A stretch of 7,464 nucleotides of DNA from Candidatus Krumholzibacteriota bacterium (GTDB lineage: Bacteria; Krumholzibacteriota; Krumholzibacteriia; Krumholzibacteriales; Krumholzibacteriaceae), in contig DAOVFR010000116.1 in NCBI GenBank assembly GCA_030672805.1, positions 1 to 7,464 on the forward strand, given 5' to 3'. A model generated the notes under the pieces. That model saw nothing but the letters and a program-made list of their open reading frames with translations, had not been told where the DNA came from and did not search any database. Shown here in pieces: positions 1 to 5,559 of the stretch; position 1 is the stretch's first letter, and each line of letters opens with the position of its first letter. A program made the position numbers and the translations under genes.

Positions 1-654
1 CTTCGATTTCGGCACCATCACGATATCGAACGGCTCCAGGGGGATGTCGAGACCGTAGTTATGGCCGTCCAGCAGTTCCTTCAGGTCTATCTGCATGCCG
101 ACGACATGATCGGCGGCGATACGGCGTATCACGAGTACACCGGTCTTTTTCGCCTTGTCGGTCAACCCGTTTCCAAGCGCCAGCGCCTTCAGCAGTGAAC
201 CACCCTTCTCTATCGGAAACCCTCCCGGACTCTTCACCTCTCCCAGCACATAGACAAGCTGGGGCTGGAATTCCGCAAGTACGATGGTGATATCAGGGTT
301 CAGGATGATTTCGGAGAATTTCTCCGTCAGGATGCTGTCCAGTTCTGGTACGGTCCTGCCGGCGGCCGAGACCTCCCCGATGAAAGGGTACGAGATCCTG
401 CCGTCCGGCCTCACACCGATCGCCTGTCGCGAGAACTCCTCGTTGTAGAGGAAGAGGACGTCTATCTTGTCGCCATGTCCGATCTTATAGAGGCCGTCCG
501 GTTTCCTTTCAGGAACGCTATCGAGCATCAGTTTGCCGCGAACGACTTCTCCCCCACGATTAGAGAAAACCCTGTTGCCTCCGCCACATCCAATGAAAAT
601 CAAGAAAAGCGTAATCAGTATGGCGATTGCACTTTTCGAACCGATGATTACCAC
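1..654 (-). CDS. Polysaccharide export outer-membrane lipoprotein, Wza/KpsD-like (3' end outside the window)
   Basis: The first 218 codons are visible; the gene continues past base 1. It begins with GTG at 654-652, preceded by AGGA (665-662) at 7-nt spacing. An in-frame TGA at 672-670 leaves no better start. Residues 2-22 are a hydrophobic lipoprotein signal ending in FIGC, with Cys23 the expected lipidated residue followed by GGGN. A polysaccharide export (Poly_export) domain runs from about residue 56 (YKIGHGDKIDVLF) through VRPDGRISYPFIGEV (81-95) to about 128. An SLBB-type domain starts near 132 with QLVYVLGEVKSPGGF. Proteins of this family form the outer-membrane channel for capsule or exopolysaccharide. 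The phosphoglycosyl transferase gene lies 119 bp upstream on the same strand, which supports a polysaccharide locus. The -3 lipobox residue is Phe, which is less usual. The family call is firm; the polymer is unknown. Confidence 0.92.
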   Translation of the reverse strand, partial: MVIIGSKSAIAILITLFLIFIGCGGGNRVFSNRGGEVVRGKLMLDSVPERKPDGLYKIGHGDKIDVLFLYNEEFSRQAIGVRPDGRISYPFIGEVSAAGRTVPELDSILTEKFSEIILNPDITIVLAEFQPQLVYVLGEVKSPGGFPIEKGGSLLKALALGNGLTDKAKKTGVLVIRRIAADHVVGMQIDLKELLDGHNYGLDIPLEPFDIVMVPKSK

Positions 655-680
655 CCGCCGATCCTGTGTTCAGAACCCAT
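648..680 (-). other. Possible 10-codon upstream ORF overlapping the export gene start
   Basis: On the minus strand an ATG at 680-678 follows CAGG with 5-nt spacing and opens a 10-codon frame (MGSEHRIGGW) ending in TAA at 650-648. Its end overlaps the GTG start at 654-652 of the export lipoprotein in another frame. This layout would allow translational coupling or a leader-peptide effect, but the frame is so short that chance is a real explanation. Confidence 0.2.
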
Positions 681-714
681 TTTTACCTGTCGATCTTCTG
701 TAAATCTGCAAAAA

Positions 715-741
715 CCTATAGCCTTGGATACACTCTGTCAA
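715..741 (-). promoter_or_regulatory. Candidate promoter for the polysaccharide export gene
   Basis: In the 119-bp gap between the phosphoglycosyl transferase and the export gene, the minus strand has a perfect TTGACA (741-736) and a TATAGG (720-715). The spacing is only 15 bp, shorter than the preferred 16-18, so this may be weak or regulated. If used, the leader would be about 50 nt. No convincing terminator hairpin with a T tract separates the two genes, so read-through is also likely. Confidence 0.3.
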
Positions 742-773
742 CGATGTTTTAGGGCAAGATATATGCCAGGATA

Positions 774-1463
774 TTAATACGCTCCTTTCCTGGCAATAAC
801 GGCAGGTATTGTCTTCAGCAGAATCTTCAAGTCGGTTGCCAGGCTTCTCTTACGTATATATTCGAGGTCGAGCCTCATCCATTCATGGAATCCGATGTGG
901 CTTCTGCCGGCAATTTGCCAATAGCACGTGATTCCAGGGCTTACATCGAGCCGCTTCTTCTGCCATGGAAGATAGTGGGTCACCTCCGACGGCAGGTTGG
1001 GTCTGGGCCCAACGATGCTCATATCGCCCTTCAGAACGTTGAGAAGCTGAGGTAGTTCGTCGAGGCTCGACCTTCGGAGAAATCTCCCTACTCGCGTGAT
1101 CCTCGGGTCATCCTTTATTTTGAATATCGGACCATCAAGACCGATCAGCGGCCTCAGGGAATTGATCGCGAGTTCGGCGCCCTTGACCATCGACCGGAAC
1201 TTGTAGAAATCAAACTGCTTACCGTCTTTCCCGACCCGCTTCTGCTTGTACAGGACCGATCCGTGAGAATCGAGTTTTATCAGGATGGTAACAACCGGAA
1301 TGATCGGCAGGAACAGAATCAACAGGATCAAGGCAACAACGATATCCGTAGCTCTTTTCAATGCGAGATAGAGACGGTTTTCTCGGACCCCATGCGGATC
1401 GAAGGTATCGACCACCCGATCCCCATCGCACACGATTTCCTGAAGTTCCGGTAATCCAGCCAT
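774..1463 (-). CDS. Monotopic phosphoglycosyl transferase (undecaprenyl-phosphate sugar-1-phosphate transferase, bacterial sugar transferase family)
   Basis: Transfers a sugar-1-phosphate from a nucleotide sugar to undecaprenyl phosphate on the inner face of the inner membrane, the first step of many exopolysaccharide and O-antigen units. The 229-aa product carries the bacterial sugar transferase domain from about residue 33: KRATDIVVALILLILFLP, a hydrophobic re-entrant segment (about 41-63) with a helix-breaking Pro53; QKRVGKDGKQFDFYKFRSM (74-92); KDDPRITRVGRFLRRSSLDELPQ with the catalytic Asp135-Glu136 dyad; then GDMSIVGPRP (147-156), SPGITCYWQIAGR (175-187) and a C-terminal DLEYIRKRS. The long N-terminal multispan region of WbaP/WcaJ proteins is absent, so this is the short ExoY/PglC-like form. 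I chose ATG 1463 because GGAGG (1473-1469) sits 5 nt upstream. An in-frame ATG at 1496 would add 11 residues but has only a poor ribosome site. Sugar specificity cannot be read from the sequence. Confidence 0.96.
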   Translation of the reverse strand: MAGLPELQEIVCDGDRVVDTFDPHGVRENRLYLALKRATDIVVALILLILFLPIIPVVTILIKLDSHGSVLYKQKRVGKDGKQFDFYKFRSMVKGAELAINSLRPLIGLDGPIFKIKDDPRITRVGRFLRRSSLDELPQLLNVLKGDMSIVGPRPNLPSEVTHYLPWQKKRLDVSPGITCYWQIAGRSHIGFHEWMRLDLEYIRKRSLATDLKILLKTIPAVIARKGAY

Positions 1464-1468
1464 GATGT

Positions 1469-1473
1469 CCTCC
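1469..1473 (-). promoter_or_regulatory. Strong ribosome binding site that decides the phosphoglycosyl transferase start
   Basis: GGAGG on the minus strand lies 5 nt before ATG 1463. The upstream in-frame ATG at 1496 is preceded by CCGGGTAAAGCG, which has no comparable site. This favours the 229-residue product over the 240-residue one. Confidence 0.7.
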
Positions 1474-1621
1474 ACAAGCACAAAGTCCGGGAGCATCGCT
1501 TTACCCGGACATTAAAAAACGTCTGCTCTAGAAACCTGCTTCAATGCCAAGCGATGCGCTCAATCGTGTCGAAGCAAATGCCTATAGCAAACGTCTCTTA
1601 TAAACCTCCATGTGTATCTGG

Positions 1622-1651
1622 ATTGTAACATAATTCCATTCGTTCTGTCAA
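1622..1651 (-). promoter_or_regulatory. Extended -10 sigma70-type promoter for the phosphoglycosyl transferase gene
   Basis: The minus strand reads TTGACA (1651-1646, perfect -35), an 18-bp spacer ending in TGT, then TACAAT (1627-1622, five of six matches to TATAAT). The TG one base before the -10 makes it an extended -10 promoter. Transcription would start near 1615 and leave a leader of about 150 nt before ATG 1463. It lies in the 273-bp gap after the second GT-C gene, so the phosphoglycosyl transferase can be expressed without the GT-C pair. Activity is inferred from sequence only. Confidence 0.6.
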
Positions 1652-1736
1652 TATTAAATACGGCGACTTTGCGGTTCGGACACTGTAGGCGCATCCCGGG
1701 TTCAATCACGGGCGCTCATCGCTGTACAATCTCATG

Positions 1737-2828
1737 TTACTTTGGAGCAACATCGTCCGCGCGGCGCTTGCCGCAGATCAGGATCGACGCATATATAATA
1801 TGGATCGGCTCGAGGAGTACCCTGAACCTGAGCCTCGCGACTGAAAATACAGCGTAGAACAGAACATAGCCCAGCATCAGGACAATCAGGTCTCTGTGCT
1901 TATTCGTATACCGCCGGATCATTCCGATGAGACCCAGCACCATAATCACAATATATGAGTACGCGACAAGATAGGAAGAGGCATTTTTCCCGAACGACGT
2001 CAACGAAGCAACTTTACTGGACCAGGTTTTTTTAAAGATTAGTGCCAAGCAGTTATAAAGAAGGGTAATGTTATACCAGTTTATATTGTACATACTCGAA
2101 TGCAGCTTGAGACTGAATGCGTCCGGACGATAGAGTGGCACGATGCTTTTACCGACGATCCAGTTTCGAACTGTCCATGGGAACAGGATAACAACGAGCG
2201 TTACAACAAATTCACGCCTTCGTTTCAGAATAAGCAACAGTCCCGGAATAAAAAATATAAAAGTGGGAATCAGCAGAATACCAAGGCCCGTGCCGATTGC
2301 GGCTATAACCGATTTCGTTATTTCGGACAAGCTCGATACGACAATCACCATGATCAGCATGACAAACAACAGGGAGAGTGATGTGGTGGTGATCATGAGG
2401 TTGTAAACCCAGAAGGGAGGATACAGCGCGCATATGGCAGCAGCGATTATACCGCATTTACGGTTCCATAACCGCATCGCTACATGATAGATCATGAGCA
2501 CGAGGAATGAATTGAGGATTCCCTGAACGATATAAACGATCCTGAAATTGTAGCTGCCGCCGATGGAATACAAAACACGAAGGAAGAACGGATACAGGGG
2601 AATGTCATTAGTTCCTATCCCACCACTTACGGCAAGAGCGTTGAAATACGGTGCTTCATGAGTACTCGGAGGTTCCCGCAACGCGATAGCGAAGTATATT
2701 CGCAAGGCGCACGAAAGCAGGAATAGGATCAGCAGAATGTCCCTGTCTTTCGAAACCGCGGACAGCAGGTGGTTTCGCCAGAGATCGTTCAACTCTTCTT
2801 TAATCTTCTGAGTATCGACAAATCGCAT
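1737..2828 (-). CDS. GT-C-type membrane glycosyltransferase-like protein, second paralog, altered putative active site
   Basis: A 363-aa, very hydrophobic polytopic protein that is clearly a paralog of the gene just upstream: shared blocks include YPFFLRVLYSIGGSYNF (79-95), VYIVQGILNS (98-107), IIAA-ALYP (127-137), YNL (142-144) and a C-terminal RFRVLLEP. The pair resembles small PMT/ArnT/RgtA-like (GT39-type) enzymes that take a sugar from a polyprenyl-phosphate donor on the periplasmic side. It has a hydrophilic N-terminal extension of about 29 residues that the paralog lacks. Aligned without gaps at an offset of 25, the paralog's Asp30, Asp33 and Glu124 become Ser55, Glu58 and Thr149. It may therefore be inactive or accept different substrates. 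The start at 2828 lies inside the upstream gene (40-bp overlap) with only a weak AAGAA ribosome site, which suggests translational coupling. The sequence is A/T-rich compared with the efflux genes. Substrate unknown. Confidence 0.8.
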   Translation of the reverse strand: MRFVDTQKIKEELNDLWRNHLLSAVSKDRDILLILFLLSCALRIYFAIALREPPSTHEAPYFNALAVSGGIGTNDIPLYPFFLRVLYSIGGSYNFRIVYIVQGILNSFLVLMIYHVAMRLWNRKCGIIAAAICALYPPFWVYNLMITTTSLSLLFVMLIMVIVVSSLSEITKSVIAAIGTGLGILLIPTFIFFIPGLLLILKRRREFVVTLVVILFPWTVRNWIVGKSIVPLYRPDAFSLKLHSSMYNINWYNITLLYNCLALIFKKTWSSKVASLTSFGKNASSYLVAYSYIVIMVLGLIGMIRRYTNKHRDLIVLMLGYVLFYAVFSVARLRFRVLLEPIHIIYASILICGKRRADDVAPK

Positions 2829-3901
2829 TTCTTGCTTACGAGAATGCCCGTGAATATGATCAGCGCGGGCTCGACAACCACCCTGTACCTGAATTTAAAT
2901 ATTGTCAGGAGTACCATGAATACAATGTAGCTGAGCATCGGCAGTGCAATGAAACGGTTCTCCGGATTTAAATATCGTATTATGCCGATGAAGCCGAGAA
3001 GCATAACGGGAATATACCCGTACAACAAAATTTGCTTTATATGATCATTTCCACCGGTGATTGGTTCCAGTACAAAGACATCCCAGCCACGGCCGAATAC
3101 CTTTTTCAGCTTGCCGCAGACAATATCCAGCGTCTGACCTTTGTTATTAATTATAAAATGAAGCGCCTCGCGCAGATATGTTCCACCCGAGACCTCTTTC
3201 TCGCCCAACGGCGTATCCTTCATGCTGATATTGCTGTATCCGTCAGAGCTCTTATTGTACGTCTTGTACAACGCTGCAGCCGCGTAATTACTTCCCGTAC
3301 CTTCCATAAGGCTGTATGTGACGAGGGGAGAAATCAATACGATAAACGAAGCCAGGAAGATCAGTTTTTTCTTCACACCGAGAAAGATCCCCGGCCATGC
3401 GTAGATAAGAACAGGCCTGATCATCAAGCTTGCAACAAACGTGAACGCAGCAAGTATCGATTGATACCTCGGCCGCACCGGAGCCGTCATTGAAGCCAGG
3501 ATCAACAGGAAACAGAAGACACCGAGCGATTCCGTCATGGTAGTCAAATTGTAGATGATGAGGTTTGGGTAGATGGCTGCTATACCAGCGGCTATTGATC
3601 CTGCCTTCCTGTCGCTCGCTTTTATTGTAATGTAATAGATCAATAGAATCCCGATGGAACTGATGATCCCCTGGGCGGCATACACGGCCTTGTAATTGTA
3701 CGGTCCGAATAGAGTATAGACGAAGCGCAGGAAAAGCGGGTAACCCGGTGGCGGGTACACACCGAGTTTCCCCTCCATGGCAAGCCGGTTGTAGGTGGCC
3801 ATGTCGCTGAAATCGGGCACCGCCGCGCATGTAAGCGCAAAGTAGAGGCGAATCGCCAGACCGGCAAGGAAAATGATTATCAGGACTCTGTGTTTCAACA
3901 T
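2789..3901 (-). CDS. GT-C-type membrane glycosyltransferase (PMT/RgtA-like), first paralog
   Basis: A 370-aa polytopic inner-membrane protein. Helix 1 (about 5-27) is followed by a first periplasmic loop with Asp30-Phe-Ser-Asp33 before ATYNRLA, which is the usual place of the catalytic acidic residue in GT-C enzymes. Then come GYPLFLRFVYTLFGPYNY (53-70), AAGIAAIYPNLIIYNLT, and TMTESL with Glu124, a position often acidic in this superfamily. Later features are a long soluble loop (about residues 210-280) and a C-terminal KFRYRVVVEP. Family members move a sugar from polyprenyl-phosphate-sugar to a glycan, lipid or protein on the periplasmic side. It is shorter than classical PMT or ArnT proteins (about 500-550 aa) but in the range of small hypothetical GT39-like proteins. 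The start is ATG 3901; no good ribosome site precedes it. It is the first gene of the leftward operon, with a strong promoter upstream. Acceptor and sugar unknown. Confidence 0.82.
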   Translation of the reverse strand: MLKHRVLIIIFLAGLAIRLYFALTCAAVPDFSDMATYNRLAMEGKLGVYPPPGYPLFLRFVYTLFGPYNYKAVYAAQGIISSIGILLIYYITIKASDRKAGSIAAGIAAIYPNLIIYNLTTMTESLGVFCFLLILASMTAPVRPRYQSILAAFTFVASLMIRPVLIYAWPGIFLGVKKKLIFLASFIVLISPLVTYSLMEGTGSNYAAAALYKTYNKSSDGYSNISMKDTPLGEKEVSGGTYLREALHFIINNKGQTLDIVCGKLKKVFGRGWDVFVLEPITGGNDHIKQILLYGYIPVMLLGFIGIIRYLNPENRFIALPMLSYIVFMVLLTIFKFRYRVVVEPALIIFTGILVSKKCDLSILRRLKKS

Positions 3902-3917
3902 GGGTAGAACCGCGAAC

Positions 3918-3942
3918 AGTGAAACTTGAAACGCAGTTCACT
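3918..3942 (-). repeat. Inverted repeat in the leader of the leftward operon
   Basis: On the plus strand AGTGAAACT (3918-3926) and AGTTCACT (3935-3942) are inverted copies with a one-base bulge around an 8-nt loop. In the leftward transcript this makes a small hairpin in the roughly 60-nt leader, ending about 17 nt before ATG 3901. Because no good ribosome site is visible there, it could affect translation of the first GT-C gene. It is short, so chance is possible. Confidence 0.3.
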
Positions 3943-3968
3943 TGCATTTCCGATTTACGCAATAAACG

Positions 3969-3997
3969 ATTTTAACATAACCGCCCGAACGTGTAAA
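3969..3997 (-). promoter_or_regulatory. Extended -10 sigma70-type promoter of the polysaccharide-side operon
   Basis: The minus strand reads TTTACA (3997-3992), a 17-bp spacer ending in TGT, then TAAAAT (3974-3969). Each hexamer matches its consensus at five of six positions, the spacing is optimal and there is an extended -10 TG. Start of transcription is expected near 3962, about 60 nt before ATG 3901. The -10 region TTATGTTAAAATC is almost identical to that of the promoter at 1622-1651 (TTATGTTACAATC). Confidence 0.62.
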
Positions 3998-4008
3998 CCT
4001 TCCACTCC

Positions 4009-4035
4009 CTGGAACACTCGCTGGAACAGCGTGTT
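4009..4035. repeat. Imperfect palindrome overlapping an 8-bp direct repeat, possible operator
   Basis: CGCTG-GAA-CAGCG (4019-4031) is a perfect 5-bp inverted repeat. Its arms extend outward to AACA (4013-4016) and TGTT (4032-4035) with a 2-base bulge on one side. CTGGAACA also occurs as a direct repeat at 4009-4016 and 4021-4028 (12-bp period). It lies upstream of the -35 of the leftward promoter and upstream of the rightward efflux operon, so a regulator bound here could act on both. No regulator gene is in the window. Confidence 0.35.
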
Positions 4036-4064
4036 AAGAAATATTTCATGGAAATAAGCCTCTC

Positions 4065-4070
4065 GATAAT
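4065..4070 (+). promoter_or_regulatory. Weak candidate -10 element for the efflux operon
   Basis: GATAAT (4065-4070), overlapping the A/T-rich GATAATATAGAT, is the best -10-like sequence before the efflux operon and would give a leader of about 40 nt. No good -35 sits 16-18 bp upstream: the candidates ATTTCA and TATTTC match poorly. The promoter may need an activator, and the real start could be elsewhere. Confidence 0.25.
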
Positions 4071-4074
4071 ATAG

Positions 4075-4094
4075 ATTCAACCATTAATTCAACC
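4075..4094 (+). repeat. Direct repeat ATTCAACC with 12-bp period
   Basis: ATTCAACC occurs at 4075-4082 and again at 4087-4094, just downstream of the candidate -10 and upstream of the ribosome site of the outer-membrane factor gene. Paired 8-bp half-sites about one helical turn apart could be a regulator site or could be chance. Confidence 0.3.
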
Positions 4095-4116
4095 GATTGA
4101 CAGGTGAAAGGATTTC

Positions 4117-5559
4117 TTGGTACGAACGATCACCATAGCGGCACTGGGCCTCACGGCCCTGCTGTCCTCGTGCGGAATCGGTCTGAGAGTCGGACCGGAC
4201 TACGAACGGCCGATCGAGGACATCGATATACACGATAGCTTCGTGCAGGAAGCGGACACATCATCTTTCCTCCCCATCGCTGCATGGTGGGAGGTTTTCG
4301 GTGATACCACACTTAACCGTCTCGTCGATGAAGCGATCGATAATAACCTCGATATCAGGAAAGCGGGCGCCGTCGTGATGGAACTGCGGGCGCGCAATGT
4401 CCAGTCGAGGGCCGACAGGTTCCCCTCGATCAACCTGAATGGAAATTACGATAAGAAGTCGCTTCCGGAAAGTTACTCCACCCCCGGCATGATGGCGGGC
4501 AGCGAAACGGAAAGCTACAACCTCTCCGTCGCCGCTTCCCACGAGGTAGACCTGTGGGGAAAGATGTCAAGAGCGCACGAGGCGGCCAGGGCCGACCTGG
4601 AGTCGTCAATAGAGAACAGGAACATCATCATCCAGTCGATAACGGCGGAGACGGTCACACTCTACCTCCAGATGGAGGCCCTTGAGAGGCGTATACATAT
4701 TGCCCGGGATCTCGTCACCAGTTACAGAAAGAGCGTAAGGACCATAGAGGGACGTTACAGGCGCGGGCTGACGAGCATACTCGACCTCAAACAGGCGCAG
4801 AGGGCGCTTGCCGGCGGCGAGTCCGCCCTCCCGCAGCTGCGCCAGGAACTCGGTTCCGTCCAGCACTTACTCTCCGTGATCCTCGGCCGTTATCCCGAAT
4901 CGAGCCCCCCACGGCTCCAGCCGGAAGATTACTTTGGACGCCTCGATCCCGTTCCCCCCGGACTCCCTTCCGACCTGCTCGAGAACAGGCCCGACATCAG
5001 GGCCGCCGAGTCGAGGCTGCAGGCTCTTAACGCCCGTTACGGCGTCGCAACGGCAAACCTTTTCCCCCGCATCACCCTGACGCACAGCTTCGGGTATACC
5101 AGCCCGGAGCTGGAAAACCTGTTCAGGCCTGACAACGTCCTGTGGAACCTTGTCGCGGGTATAACCCAACCGATATTCCACTCAGGCAAGCTGCTGGCCG
5201 AAAGAAAGGCTGCACGGGCGCGCTACGATCAGGGCGTCGCCGATTACGCAAAAACGGTTCTCTGCGCCTTTGCCGAGGTGGAAAACGCACTGTTGACCCG
5301 GCGCGAACAGCTCGGACGGAGAGAGCACATCATCGACCTGCTCGAAAAGGCGAGGATCACACAGGAGATCGCGGAGCACCGTTATGCCAGGGGCCTGATC
5401 AGTTACCTGACCGTTCTCGACGCATGTAAGGTGAGGTACCAGGCCGAGGACAGCCTCGTGCTTGTCGACCTGGCAATCCTGACCAACCGTGTCGCGCTAC
5501 ACCGCGCACTGGGCGGTAACTGGACCGAACCGGAGAAGAAAAAGGAAGTCGATAAATGA
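4117..5559 (+). CDS. Outer-membrane efflux lipoprotein, TolC/NodT (OprM-CusC-like) family
   Basis: The outer-membrane channel of a tripartite efflux pump, 480 aa, near full family length. It starts with TTG 4117 preceded by AAAGGA (4107-4112) 4 nt upstream; this start gives a complete lipoprotein signal with lipobox LSSC and Cys19. Family hallmarks are VGPDYERP (25-32), AAWWEVFGDTTLNRLVDEA (55-73), EVDLWGKM (143-150), GLPSDLLENRPDIRAAE (282-298) and ATANLFPRI (311-319). The two structural repeats of the fold show as YRRGLTSILDLKQAQ (214-228) and RYARGLISYLTVLDA (422-436). The C-terminal tail is charged (EPEKKKEVDK). Its stop codon overlaps the start of the adaptor gene (ATGA), so the pump parts are made together. 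Substrate cannot be inferred. Confidence 0.95.
   Translation: MVRTITIAALGLTALLSSCGIGLRVGPDYERPIEDIDIHDSFVQEADTSSFLPIAAWWEVFGDTTLNRLVDEAIDNNLDIRKAGAVVMELRARNVQSRADRFPSINLNGNYDKKSLPESYSTPGMMAGSETESYNLSVAASHEVDLWGKMSRAHEAARADLESSIENRNIIIQSITAETVTLYLQMEALERRIHIARDLVTSYRKSVRTIEGRYRRGLTSILDLKQAQRALAGGESALPQLRQELGSVQHLLSVILGRYPESSPPRLQPEDYFGRLDPVPPGLPSDLLENRPDIRAAESRLQALNARYGVATANLFPRITLTHSFGYTSPELENLFRPDNVLWNLVAGITQPIFHSGKLLAERKAARARYDQGVADYAKTVLCAFAEVENALLTRREQLGRREHIIDLLEKARITQEIAEHRYARGLISYLTVLDACKVRYQAEDSLVLVDLAILTNRVALHRALGGNWTEPEKKKEVDK

Noticed and set aside
475..777. Open frame of 100 codons on the plus strand
   Set aside because: It overlaps the 5' end and upstream region of the export lipoprotein on the other strand, and its product shows no domain or plausible ribosome site.
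1689..1715. tRNA T-arm-like or terminator-like hairpin (CCCG/CGGG around GGTTCAATCA)
   Set aside because: The invariant C after the T-loop is missing and no acceptor or anticodon arm is present. The stem is only 4 bp plus a bulged extension, and no T tract follows on the minus strand, so neither a tRNA nor an intrinsic terminator is supported.
3288..3962. Open frame of 224 codons on the minus strand in another frame of the first GT-C gene
   Set aside because: Its product is rich in Cys, His, Arg and Ser with no coherent membrane or domain pattern, while the overlapping frame encodes a clear polytopic membrane protein.
3975..3985. ops/JUMPstart-like sequence GGCGGTTATGT on the minus strand
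   Set aside because: It matches only 8 of 11 bases of the ops element and lies inside the promoter spacer, upstream of the predicted transcript start, so it would not be transcribed.
4097..4102. Perfect TTGACA on the plus strand just before the efflux operon
   Set aside because: A matching -10 would fall at about 4120-4126, inside the coding region after the TTG start, so it cannot drive the gene as annotated.
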